From positions 1-9,820 of the forward strand of contig CABQJB010000064.1 in NCBI GenBank assembly GCA_902464195.1: DNA of 9,820 nucleotides. The letters run 5' to 3'. The notes under the pieces are model-generated. The model saw nothing but the letters and a program-made list of their open reading frames with translations, searched no databases and had not been told where the DNA came from. This DNA comes from an uncultured Megasphaera sp. (GTDB lineage: Bacteria > Bacillota > Negativicutes > Veillonellales > Megasphaeraceae). Positions within the stretch are counted from its first letter, which is position 1. Every line of letters begins with the position of its first letter. Shown here piece after piece: positions 1 to 6,265 of this stretch. Made by a program: the position numbers and the translations under genes.

Positions 1-25
1 CAAGTGGTAAAAAATTTAAAACCAC

Positions 26-60
26 CTTCTACAAACTACAAACTCCGTACTATAAACTAT
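26..60 (-). repeat. Degenerate 7-bp tandem repeat downstream of radA
   Basis: Five in-register heptads lie downstream of radA. Read on the minus strand they are ATAGTTT, ATAGTAC, GGAGTTT, GTAGTTT and GTAGAAG, with G at position 4 in every unit. They resemble heptads at three other intergenic sites in this window. The rest of positions 1-72 holds only an A/T-rich inverted pair (GTGGT at 4-8, ACCAC at 21-25) without a T-run, so no convincing radA terminator is visible. No gene is seen here. The periodicity was found by eye. Confidence 0.6.
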
Positions 61-72
61 AGTAGCGGAAGG

Positions 73-1452
73 TTATCTCCGGAAGGCCTTTTCGATGGCT
101 TCGCGCAGGGTGGCTACACCTAGGAAACGGCAATCCGGGAATTTGTCTGTTTCGATGTCTTCCAGGTTGCCTTTGGGCAGGATGAAGGTGTTGAAACCCA
201 TCTTGGCCGCTTCTTTGACGCGGCGCAGGGCCTGGGGGACACGGCGGATATCGCCGGTGAGGCCAACTTCGCCCATGACGACGGTCCGGCTGTCCATGGA
301 GATGTCCCGCAGGCTGGAATAGACGGCCAGGGCGACGGGCAGGTCGGCTGCCGTTTCGGTCAGGCGCAGGCCGCCGACGACGTTGATGTAGACGTCCTGA
401 CTGCCCAGGGGCACGCCCAGGCGTTTTTCCAGGACGGCCAGGAGGATGATCAGGCGGTTATAGTCCATACCCGATGCCGTCCGCCGCGGGACGGCGAAGA
501 CGGAATGGGCCGTCAGGGCCTGGATTTCACCGAGCATGGGCCGCATGCCGTCGAGGACGGCGGCTACGGCTGAGCCGGCCTGGTCGGCTGCCCGTTCGGC
601 CAGGAGCAGCTGGGACGGGTTCTCCAGTTCCGACAGGCCGCTGCTGGTCATGGTGAACAGGCCCGATTCATTGGTCGAGCCAAAGCGGTTCTTGATGCCC
701 CGCAGGATGCGGAACTGGTAGTTCCGTTCTCCTTCAAAGTAGAGGACGACGTCTACCATGTGTTCCATCATGCGCGGCCCGGCAATGGCGCCGTCCTTGG
801 TGACGTGGCCGATGACGACGATGGGGATGCCTTCACTCTTGGCAAAGGTCATGAGGCGGCTCGTGTTCTCGCGTATCTGGGCCAGACTGCCCGGCGTTCC
901 CTCGACGGACTGGCTGTACATGGTCTGGATGGAATCGACGACCAGCAGGGCCGGCCGCCGCTTCTTGGCTTCATCGAGGATATGGTCCAGGGACGTATCG
1001 GCCTGGATGATCAGGTCCGGCGTGGAAATGCCCAGACGCTGGGCACGCATCTTGATCTGACCTGCCGATTCTTCGCCAGAGCCGTAGAGGACAGTGCCGT
1101 TCTTATCACAGACGGCAGCAGCCAGCTGCAGAACCAGCGTCGACTTGCCGATGCCCGGATCGCCGCTGAGCAGGATCAGCGCCCCTGGGACGATGCCGCC
1201 GCCGAGGACGCGGTCCAGTTCGCCGATGCCCGTTTCCATGCGGGCCATGTCTTCCATGGCGATATCCGCCAGGGACGCCGCCTGCGACGCCGGACCGCTG
1301 CGGGCCATGCTCTGTGCCGCTTTAGGCGCTTCCGGCGCCACTGTTTCTTCGACCATGGTATTCCATTCGCCGCACTGCGGGCAGCGGCCGAGCCAGCGGC
1401 TGGATACGCTGCCGCAGTTACTGCAGACGTAACGGGTCTTTATCTTTGCCAT
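73..1452 (-). CDS. radA: DNA repair ATPase RadA (Sms)
   Basis: RadA is a cytoplasmic, RecA-like hexameric ATPase that helps branch migration and processing of recombination intermediates. The 459-residue protein has the full family layout: an N-terminal four-cysteine zinc finger (Cys10, Cys13, Cys24, Cys27), a RecA-type core with Walker A GDPGIGKST at 97-105 and Walker B LLVVD at 169-173, the RadA-specific KNRFG motif at 254-258, and a Lon-protease-like C-terminal domain from about 290 (SQDVYINVVGG near 351-361, GEVGLTGDIR at 394-403). Length is normal. The ATG is supported by AAGGAG five bases upstream; that site shares bases with the clpC stop codon, so translation may be coupled to clpC. 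It is the last visible gene of the ctsR operon. In Bacillus disA follows; here the window ends first. Confidence 0.97.
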   Translation of the reverse strand: MAKIKTRYVCSNCGSVSSRWLGRCPQCGEWNTMVEETVAPEAPKAAQSMARSGPASQAASLADIAMEDMARMETGIGELDRVLGGGIVPGALILLSGDPGIGKSTLVLQLAAAVCDKNGTVLYGSGEESAGQIKMRAQRLGISTPDLIIQADTSLDHILDEAKKRRPALLVVDSIQTMYSQSVEGTPGSLAQIRENTSRLMTFAKSEGIPIVVIGHVTKDGAIAGPRMMEHMVDVVLYFEGERNYQFRILRGIKNRFGSTNESGLFTMTSSGLSELENPSQLLLAERAADQAGSAVAAVLDGMRPMLGEIQALTAHSVFAVPRRTASGMDYNRLIILLAVLEKRLGVPLGSQDVYINVVGGLRLTETAADLPVALAVYSSLRDISMDSRTVVMGEVGLTGDIRRVPQALRRVKEAAKMGFNTFILPKGNLEDIETDKFPDCRFLGVATLREAIEKAFRR

Positions 1453-1461
1453 GACTGCTCC

Positions 1462-3894
1462 TTACTCCGTCGTAAAGACGAGCTTCTTCTTGTCCAGGCT
1501 GTCGACGTGGATTGTATTGCCTTCCTTGACGCTGCTGCTGAGGAGCATTTCGGCAACCGGATCTTCGACGAGCTTCTGAATAGCCCGCTTCAACGGCCGG
1601 GCGCCATAGGCAAAGTCCGTCCCTTCCTGGACCAGGACGTCATCGGCTGCCGTCGTCCAATCGAGGGCGATGCCCTTTTCGCCGAGGCGCTTGGTCAAGT
1701 CCTTGAGCAGGATGTCGACAATCTGGCGCAGGTCCTTCTGTTCCAGCGGCTTGAAGACGATGATTTCGTCGATACGGTTGAGAAATTCCGGCCGGAAGAA
1801 ACGTTTCACATCAGCCATGATTTCCTTCTTGGCTATTTCAAAGGATGCTTCCCGGTCCTTAGCGCTGTCGCCGCCCGTCGAGAAACCCATGACCGGGCCC
1901 GACGGCTTGAGATGCGATGCACCGAGGTTGCTGGTCATGATGATGACGGTATTGCGGAAATCGACAGTCCGCCCTTTCGAGTCGGTCAGGCGGCCTTCGT
2001 CGAGGACCTGCAGGAGCAGGTTGAAGAAGTCGCTGCTGGCCTTTTCCACTTCGTCGAAGAGGATGACGCTGTACGGTTTTTCCCGGACAGCATCGGTCAG
2101 TTCGCCGCCTTCTTCATAGCCGACGTAACCCGGAGGGGCGCCGACCAGGCGGGAGACGCTGTATTTTTCCATGAATTCGCTCATGTCGATGCGGATCATG
2201 TTGTCGGCACTGCCGAAGGGCTGAGCTGCCAGGGTCCGGGCCAGTTCGGTCTTGCCGACGCCGGACGGGCCGAGGAAAAGGAAGGACCCAATAGGCCGGT
2301 TGGCATCCTTGAGGCCGGCACGGGCCCGGCGGACGGCTTTGGCCACAGCCGTGACGGCATCGTCCTGGCTGATGACCCGTTTGTGCAGTTCGGCTTCCAA
2401 ATGGAGGAGGCGCTGCGATTCCGTTTCCGTAATCTGCTGGACCGGGACACCTGTCCACATGGATACGACGTCGGCAATGTCGTTTTCCGTGACGATGAGC
2501 TTTTCATCGTCGTGCTGTTTCTTTTCTTTCTGAAGGGCCGAGATTTCCGACGATACCTTCTTGCCGGCATCGCGGAGGGACGCGCATTTTTCAAAGTCTT
2601 CGCCAGCCAGGGCCGCTTCTTTTTCTTTATTGATGTCAGCCAATTTCTGTTCCAGGTCCTGGAGTTCATGGGACGGGGCATAGACTTTCATGCGGACGCG
2701 GGCTGCCGCTTCATCCATGACGTCGATGGCCTTGTCCGGCAGGTAGCGGTCGGAAATGTACCGTGCCGACAGTTTGACGGCTGCCTTGACGGCTTCGTCA
2801 GTGATGCGGGCCTTGTGGAAGGCTTCGTAGCGGTCGCGCAGGCCGAAGAGGATGGCTATGGCATCTTCTTCCGTCGGTTCGCCGACCAGGACGGGCTGAA
2901 AGCGGCGGGCCAGGGCGGCATCTTTTTCAAAGTGTTTCTTATATTCGTCGATGGTCGTGGCGCCGATGCACTGCAGGTCGCCGCGGGCCAGGGCCGGTTT
3001 GAGGATGTTGGCCGCATCCATGGCGCCTTCGACGGCACCAGCTCCGATGAGCTGATGGATTTCGTCGATGAAGAGGATGATCGAGTCGTCCTGTTCGATC
3101 GCGTCGAGGATACGCTTGATCCGTTCTTCAAATTCACCACGGTACTTGGTACCGGCGACGATACTGGCTAAATCGAGGGAGAAAATGCGCTTGTCCAGCA
3201 GGCTGTCCGGCACGTTGCCGGTGATGATGCGCTGGGCCAGACCTTCGGCGATGGCCGTCTTGCCGACGCCAGGGGCACCGATGAGAACGGGGTTGTTCTT
3301 GGTCCGGCGGCTGAGGATCTGGATGACCCGGCTGATTTCCTTTTCCCTGCCAATGACCGGGTCTATCTTCCCTTGTTTAGCCCATTCATTGAGGTCGCGG
3401 CCGAACTGGGACAAGTCGCTGCCGTTCTTGGACGGTACGGCGTCGCCGCCTTCGACGGCCGGGTCGTTCATGAGTTCACTCAGGCGCTGGGATACCAGGT
3501 CCGGGTCGATGTCCATATCTTCCAGGATCTGGACGGCCATGCCGCTCCCTTCTTCGAGGATACCGGCCAGCATGTGTTCCGTGCCGACATAGTTCTGTTC
3601 CAGCCGATTGGCTTCGCGGACGGCCAGTTCCATGGCCCGCTTCGTCCGTGGCGTCAGGCGCAGCTTCGTCGGCGAGTCCTGGCCCCAGCCGACGTGCTGT
3701 TCGATGGCTCGGGTAACGTTTTCCGGCGTTAGGCCCAGCTGGTTGAGGAGCAGGCCGGCGATGCCGTCTGTATTGAGAACGAGACCGAGCAGGATATGTT
3801 CGGTCCCTACGTAATCATGGTGGAATTTCTGTGCCGCTTCCTGCGCATACTGCAGGACGGCTTTAGCGTCATTGGTGAGACGATTGTTCATCAT
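1462..3894 (-). CDS. clpC: AAA+ unfoldase ClpC (Clp protease ATPase subunit)
   Basis: ClpC unfolds proteins and threads them into the ClpP peptidase in the cytoplasm. At 810 residues it matches Bacillus ClpC. Order of parts: double Clp_N repeat (1-145), first AAA+ module (Walker A GAPGVGKT 206-213, Walker B ILFIDE 273-278, pore loop KYRG near 250-253), coiled-coil middle domain with a UVR-like stretch (about 411-470, Phe434 at the position of the regulatory Phe436), second AAA+ module (Walker A GPSGVGKT 542-549, GYVGYEEGG pore loop 589-597, Walker B VILFDE 610-615), and a ClpP-docking tripeptide MGF at 669-671. Glu32 and Glu106, which bind phosphoarginine in Bacillus ClpC, are present. Two adjacent ATGs could serve as start (3894 or 3891); GGAGG at 3907-3911 lies 12 bases before the first, inside the end of mcsB. 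The gap to mcsB is 6 nt. Confidence 0.97.
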   Translation of the reverse strand: MMNNRLTNDAKAVLQYAQEAAQKFHHDYVGTEHILLGLVLNTDGIAGLLLNQLGLTPENVTRAIEQHVGWGQDSPTKLRLTPRTKRAMELAVREANRLEQNYVGTEHMLAGILEEGSGMAVQILEDMDIDPDLVSQRLSELMNDPAVEGGDAVPSKNGSDLSQFGRDLNEWAKQGKIDPVIGREKEISRVIQILSRRTKNNPVLIGAPGVGKTAIAEGLAQRIITGNVPDSLLDKRIFSLDLASIVAGTKYRGEFEERIKRILDAIEQDDSIILFIDEIHQLIGAGAVEGAMDAANILKPALARGDLQCIGATTIDEYKKHFEKDAALARRFQPVLVGEPTEEDAIAILFGLRDRYEAFHKARITDEAVKAAVKLSARYISDRYLPDKAIDVMDEAAARVRMKVYAPSHELQDLEQKLADINKEKEAALAGEDFEKCASLRDAGKKVSSEISALQKEKKQHDDEKLIVTENDIADVVSMWTGVPVQQITETESQRLLHLEAELHKRVISQDDAVTAVAKAVRRARAGLKDANRPIGSFLFLGPSGVGKTELARTLAAQPFGSADNMIRIDMSEFMEKYSVSRLVGAPPGYVGYEEGGELTDAVREKPYSVILFDEVEKASSDFFNLLLQVLDEGRLTDSKGRTVDFRNTVIIMTSNLGASHLKPSGPVMGFSTGGDSAKDREASFEIAKKEIMADVKRFFRPEFLNRIDEIIVFKPLEQKDLRQIVDILLKDLTKRLGEKGIALDWTTAADDVLVQEGTDFAYGARPLKRAIQKLVEDPVAEMLLSSSVKEGNTIHVDSLDKKKLVFTTE

Positions 3895-3900
3895 TGGAAA

Positions 3901-4965
3901 TCACTTCCTCCGGTAATCACTGAGTACTTGCTGCACGGCTTCAGCCCGCTGGTGTTCCAGCTCTTCCCCGTTCAGTTCGGTTCCGGCCTTGAGCTGCAAA
4001 TAAGCCGGTTCGACAACGGTCATGATGGCTTCATAAGCCAGAGGGCCTTCGGGGATGACACCCATGTCGATACCGAAACGCAGGTCACTGGCCAGGGACA
4101 GGGATTCCTGGTCGGCCAGGAGCCAAGCCCGGCTGAGGGTACCGTAAGTACGCAGCCATTTATCTTTCAACGTATTTTCATTGTGGTCCCAGACGAGGCT
4201 GCGGCAATTCTGTTCTTCCTGGACAATCTGGGTAACGATCTTGCGCAGCTGGTCGAGGATATCCGTTTCGGTCACTCCCAGAGTAATCTGATTGGTAATC
4301 TGGAAGATGTTGCCGATACATTCATTGCGTTCACCGTACATCCCGGATACGGTGAAGCCAAATTTAGTAATGCCCTGGACGATGCGGTTGAACCGCTTCA
4401 TGAGGATCAGGGCCGGGACGTGGATAGTCACGCCGACAGTCAGGCCCGTGCCGGTCAGGGACGGGCTGGCTGTCAGGTAGCCGAAATCGTCGCGGAAGGC
4501 GAAGTCCAAGTGGCTTTCCAGGGCATCATCGACCTGGGCTGCCTGGTCCCAGACGCGCTGGAGGTCGAATCCCGGCGCTGCCGTCTGGATGCAGAAATGG
4601 TCTTCTTCATTGAGCATAATCGACACGGCCCCGTCTTCGCGGAGCAGGAGGCCCCGGTTCTTGGGATGTTCGATATGGCTGGCCGAGGAAAAATGTTTCA
4701 CTGCCAGCATTTCCCGTTCCAGCGGCGACAATTCGTCGAGGCTGACGAAGGTATAGCGTCCATGGCCCAAAGTATCGAGGGTACCGATTTGGCGCTTGCC
4801 TTCTTCGAGGACGGCGGCCAGTTCCGTATCCGACGCCTTGTCGGGAAAGACGTATTTTTTCAAGTTCCGGTCCAGGCGGACGCGGCTGTCGATGACGATA
4901 TCGTTGAAGTTTCCCGTGCCGTCCTGCCAGGGACAGAGCGGCTGCTTAAGCATATCGTGGACCAT
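3901..4965 (-). CDS. mcsB: McsB, protein-arginine kinase homologue with degenerate active site
   Basis: McsB normally phosphorylates arginines on CtsR and on ClpCP substrates and is activated by McsA. The 354-residue protein aligns through its whole length with the family (SRVR at 27-30, NEEDH at 119-123, GTGL at 172-175, GNIFQITNQITLG at 218-230). Glu121 and Glu212, the catalytic glutamates, are kept. However, the arginine after NEEDHx is Cys125, the reactive cysteine of the SCPTN motif is Ser167, the arginine of GTGLR is Thr176, and the arginine of VVRGIYGE is Ser207. I checked each codon. The C-terminal RDxxRA motif reads LEHQRA (336-341). The frame is intact, so this is a conserved-length protein that may lack kinase activity, not a decayed gene. 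Start ATG follows GGGGG by 8 bases; the gap to mcsA is 3 nt. It could still act as a CtsR or ClpC adaptor. Family assignment is certain; loss of activity is inferred. Confidence 0.95.
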   Translation of the reverse strand: MVHDMLKQPLCPWQDGTGNFNDIVIDSRVRLDRNLKKYVFPDKASDTELAAVLEEGKRQIGTLDTLGHGRYTFVSLDELSPLEREMLAVKHFSSASHIEHPKNRGLLLREDGAVSIMLNEEDHFCIQTAAPGFDLQRVWDQAAQVDDALESHLDFAFRDDFGYLTASPSLTGTGLTVGVTIHVPALILMKRFNRIVQGITKFGFTVSGMYGERNECIGNIFQITNQITLGVTETDILDQLRKIVTQIVQEEQNCRSLVWDHNENTLKDKWLRTYGTLSRAWLLADQESLSLASDLRFGIDMGVIPEGPLAYEAIMTVVEPAYLQLKAGTELNGEELEHQRAEAVQQVLSDYRRK

Positions 4966-4968
4966 GGC

Positions 4969-5484
4969 TTATTCCCCCTTTCCGCCATCCGGCAGCTGAC
5001 GCTGGAGGGCGCGGATCTCATCGCGGACTTTCGCCGCTTCTTCATAGCGTTCTTCCTGGACCAGCTTCTGCAAATGCTGGCGCAGGCGTTTGACGTGCGT
5101 CGCCGTCCGGAAGACACCGGTGCCGCGGTTGGGCACCTTGCCGACGTGTTTGCTGTGGCCGTGGATGCGGCGCAGGAGCGGCGGAATCTCTTCCTTGAAG
5201 GCTTCGTAGCAGTCGGGGCAGCCGAACTTCCCGAGGCGGTTGAATTCGCTGTAGGTCATACCGCAGCTGGCACAGCGCGGTTCATCGCCACTGCGTCCCT
5301 GGTAGTCCGGGTAGGCCATCTTGCGGAAAAAGTCGTTATCAATGATATTCAAATCTCTGAAATTAGAAAAATTGGTCTGTTTCTTGGCACAGGCTGTACA
5401 CAGGTGCAAATCCGTGCGCCGCCCGTTCTCGATCTTGACGATATGGACAACAGCCTCTCTTTTCTTACAGGCATCACATAACAT
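4969..5484 (-). CDS. mcsA: McsA, zinc-binding activator of McsB with UVR motif
   Basis: McsA is a small cytoplasmic zinc protein that binds McsB and modulates CtsR and ClpC. From the chosen ATG the protein has 171 residues with all four expected CxxC pairs: Cys3/Cys6, Cys29/Cys32, Cys71/Cys74 and Cys89/Cys92. A UVR motif occupies about 134-165, including EERYEEAAKVRDEIRAL; it is the type of helix pair that contacts ClpC or McsB. The ATG at 5484 was chosen because Bacillus McsA begins two residues before its first CxxC and because AAAGGA lies 10 bases upstream. A TTG at 5511 overlapping the ctsR stop would add nine residues but has no ribosome binding site. The gap is 23 nt after ctsR and 3 nt before mcsB. 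The intact cysteines contrast with the altered active site of its partner McsB. Confidence 0.94.
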   Translation of the reverse strand: MLCDACKKREAVVHIVKIENGRRTDLHLCTACAKKQTNFSNFRDLNIIDNDFFRKMAYPDYQGRSGDEPRCASCGMTYSEFNRLGKFGCPDCYEAFKEEIPPLLRRIHGHSKHVGKVPNRGTGVFRTATHVKRLRQHLQKLVQEERYEEAAKVRDEIRALQRQLPDGGKGE

Positions 5485-5494
5485 AGCCCTCACG

Positions 5495-5500
5495 TCCTTT
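5495..5500 (-). promoter_or_regulatory. Ribosome binding site deciding the mcsA start
   Basis: AAAGGA on the minus strand lies 10 bases before the ATG at 5484. It favours this ATG over the upstream in-frame TTG at 5511. Confidence 0.6.
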
Positions 5501-5507
5501 CTATCAC

Positions 5508-5966
5508 TCAATGGAGATTGAGATTCTTCAAAATGTCGCTGATGACCAGCAGGCGCGTCCCTTCATCGTCGATGCGGCGATAGAGGGATTCAAAGGTCAA
5601 ATGGAGGATAACCGCTTCGTTGTTGGTCAGGCTGCGCCGCTTGAGGAGCTGGTACAGCAGGGCATCCAGGTCTTCCATGGAAATGCTGACGGCCGGCAGC
5701 CGTTCATGCAGGAGGACCGGTGTGCGGTCCTGCTTCTTCGGCGTCAGCTTGATGATGCGGACGAATCCGCCGGATCCGCGCCGCGATTCGACCAGATAGC
5801 CCTTGTCGTTGGAAAAACGCGTGCTCAGGACGTAGCTGATCTGGGACGGAGCGCATTGCAGTTCGTCGGCCAGCTCATTACGGCGCAATACAATGTCTGA
5901 ATTATCTTCTTCTAACAATTTATGTAAAATGAATTGTTCAATCTTATCTGCTAATACACTCATCAT
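5508..5966 (-). CDS. ctsR: CtsR, class III heat-shock repressor
   Basis: CtsR is a dimeric winged-helix repressor of clp genes that loses DNA binding on heat shock. From the ATG at 5966 it has 152 residues. The helix-turn-helix covers about 27-51, with CAPSQISYVLSTRF matching the CVPSQINYVINTRF segment of Bacillus CtsR. The wing follows: SRRGSGGF at 61-68, then VRIIK. Arg62 and Arg63 flank the glycine loop, where the McsB target arginine lies. The loop is G-S-G-G where Bacillus has four glycines; that loop is the proposed thermosensor. The C-terminal domain (about 90-152) is helical and less conserved. Starts at GTG 5972, ATG 5966 and ATG 5963 are in frame; the GTG lies within the ribosome binding site, so one of the ATGs is likelier. 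It is first in the operon and probably autoregulated. Confidence 0.95.
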   Translation of the reverse strand: MMSVLADKIEQFILHKLLEEDNSDIVLRRNELADELQCAPSQISYVLSTRFSNDKGYLVESRRGSGGFVRIIKLTPKKQDRTPVLLHERLPAVSISMEDLDALLYQLLKRRSLTNNEAVILHLTFESLYRRIDDEGTRLLVISDILKNLNLH

Positions 5967-5967
5967 A

Positions 5968-5975
5968 ATCACCCC
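5968..5975 (-). promoter_or_regulatory. Ribosome binding site of ctsR
   Basis: GGGGTGAT on the minus strand contains GGTGAT, a match to the 3' part of the consensus AGGAGGTGAT. It ends one base before the ATG at 5966 and four before the ATG at 5963, so either may be used. The GTG at 5972 is part of the site and is unlikely to be the start. Confidence 0.55.
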
Positions 5976-5991
5976 GTAAAAATATATTTTC

Positions 5992-6037
5992 CTTTTTGAC
6001 TTTCATACAACTCTATTATATTCGTCTTTTTGACTTT
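5992..6037 (-). promoter_or_regulatory. Probable CtsR operator: two identical 12-bp blocks
   Basis: The 12-bp block AAAGTCAAAAAG (minus strand) occurs exactly twice, at 6026-6037 and 5992-6003. Each holds AGTCAAA, which fits the CtsR half-site RGTCAAA. The first copy fills part of the spacer between the -35 and -10 boxes; the second begins just past the expected transcription start. The classical operator is two heptads separated by 3 bp. Here the good heptads are 34 bp apart, and what follows each one at the classical spacing matches poorly. Binding by CtsR is inferred from motif and context. Confidence 0.7.
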
Positions 6038-6043
6038 ACGCAA
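6015..6043 (-). promoter_or_regulatory. Sigma-A-type promoter of the ctsR operon
   Basis: On the minus strand TTGCGT (6038-6043) is followed by a 17-base spacer and a perfect TATAAT (6015-6020). Transcription should start near 6008, giving a leader of roughly 40 bases. The -35 box is weak (first three bases match). An AGTCAAA heptad lies within the spacer, so a bound repressor would block polymerase. Confidence 0.75.
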
Positions 6044-6046
6044 GAG

Positions 6047-6073
6047 GCCTGTCCCATTTCCCATCATACAGGC
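6047..6073. repeat. Short inverted repeat upstream of the ctsR promoter
   Basis: GCCTGT at 6047-6052 and ACAGGC at 6068-6073 form a 6-bp inverted repeat with a 15-base loop. It has no T-run and no recognised binding motif. It may be a protein site or chance. Confidence 0.25.
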
Positions 6074-6099
6074 AATGGAAATCCCCACATCAGGAGGAA

Positions 6100-6152
6100 C
6101 GGGCGTGCCACGCGCACGCCCCTACAGTAGGGGCTCGCACGTGGCGAGCCCG
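6100..6152. repeat. REP/BIME-like double hairpin
   Basis: A 53-bp imperfect palindrome is centred on A6126. It contains two separate perfect 8-bp hairpins: GGGCGTGC/GCACGCCC (6101-6121, 5-base loop) and GGGCTCGC/GCGAGCCC (6131-6151, 5-base loop). They are inverted relative to each other and joined by CCCCTAC-A-GTAGGGG. Read outward from the centre, each unit begins GTAGGGGC and ends GCCCG, the look of paired REP elements. The two stems differ at two base pairs, and both differences are compensated within each stem. It lies between divergent promoters and lacks a T-run, so it is not a standard terminator. No REP-associated transposase is in the window. Confidence 0.75.
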
Positions 6153-6162
6153 TTATGGGCCT

Positions 6163-6183
6163 TTACGACGAACGATGAACGAC
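6163..6183 (-). repeat. Three-unit degenerate heptad repeat
   Basis: On the minus strand the units are GTCGTTC, ATCGTTC and GTCGTAA, G at position 4 in each. GTCGTTC also occurs as a unit at 9633-9639. It sits 10 bp from the REP-like element. Confidence 0.5.
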
Positions 6184-6200
6184 ACCTTTCCCTCGTCTAG

Positions 6201-6229
6201 TTGTACAAAGGCTTATAATAGTGTATGAT
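6201..6229 (+). promoter_or_regulatory. Probable promoter of the ABC exporter genes
   Basis: TTGTAC (6201-6206), a 17-base spacer and TATGAT (6224-6229) make a plausible sigma-A promoter about 37 bases before the start codon. A better -10 box, TATAAT at 6214-6219, is also present but has no convincing -35 at 17 bases. Either could be used. No operator motif is recognised. Confidence 0.45.
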
Positions 6230-6253
6230 ATATGAACCATAATCATCAAATGT

Positions 6254-6259
6254 GAGGTG
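6254..6259 (+). promoter_or_regulatory. Ribosome binding site deciding the start of the first ABC gene
   Basis: GAGGTG lies six bases before the TTG at 6266. The in-frame GTG at 6257 is itself part of this site, so TTG is the better start. An ATG at 6250 is followed at once by TGA. Confidence 0.6.
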
Positions 6260-6265
6260 TTCCCA

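Noticed and set aside
1..28. GTGGT/ACCAC inverted pair as the radA terminator
   Set aside because: The stem is only 5 bp with a 12-base A/T loop and there is no T-run after it on the minus strand.
760..3171. An 803-codon open frame on the plus strand, opposite radA and clpC
   Set aside because: It is antisense to two certain genes and has low-complexity, F/D/A-rich content typical of the reverse strand of G/C-rich third-codon positions. It lacks recognisable motifs and a supported start.
3796..5481. A 561-codon plus-strand open frame opposite mcsB and mcsA
   Set aside because: It is a shadow of the real genes on the other strand, with no family motif; it also runs across the mcsB/clpC and mcsA/mcsB junctions.
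5485..5511. TTG start for mcsA overlapping the ctsR stop
   Set aside because: No ribosome binding site precedes it, and the family begins two residues before the first CxxC, which matches the ATG at 5484.
6100..6152. The double hairpin as a terminator or riboswitch
   Set aside because: There is no T-run on either strand after the stems, and it lies upstream of both divergent promoters, so it is in neither leader.
6105..6200. A 31-codon plus-strand frame starting with GTG after a good AGGAGG at 6092-6097
   Set aside because: It is read through the REP-like hairpins and a heptad repeat. Such peptides are expected wherever the repeat occurs and are probably spurious, although the ribosome-binding-like sequence is striking.
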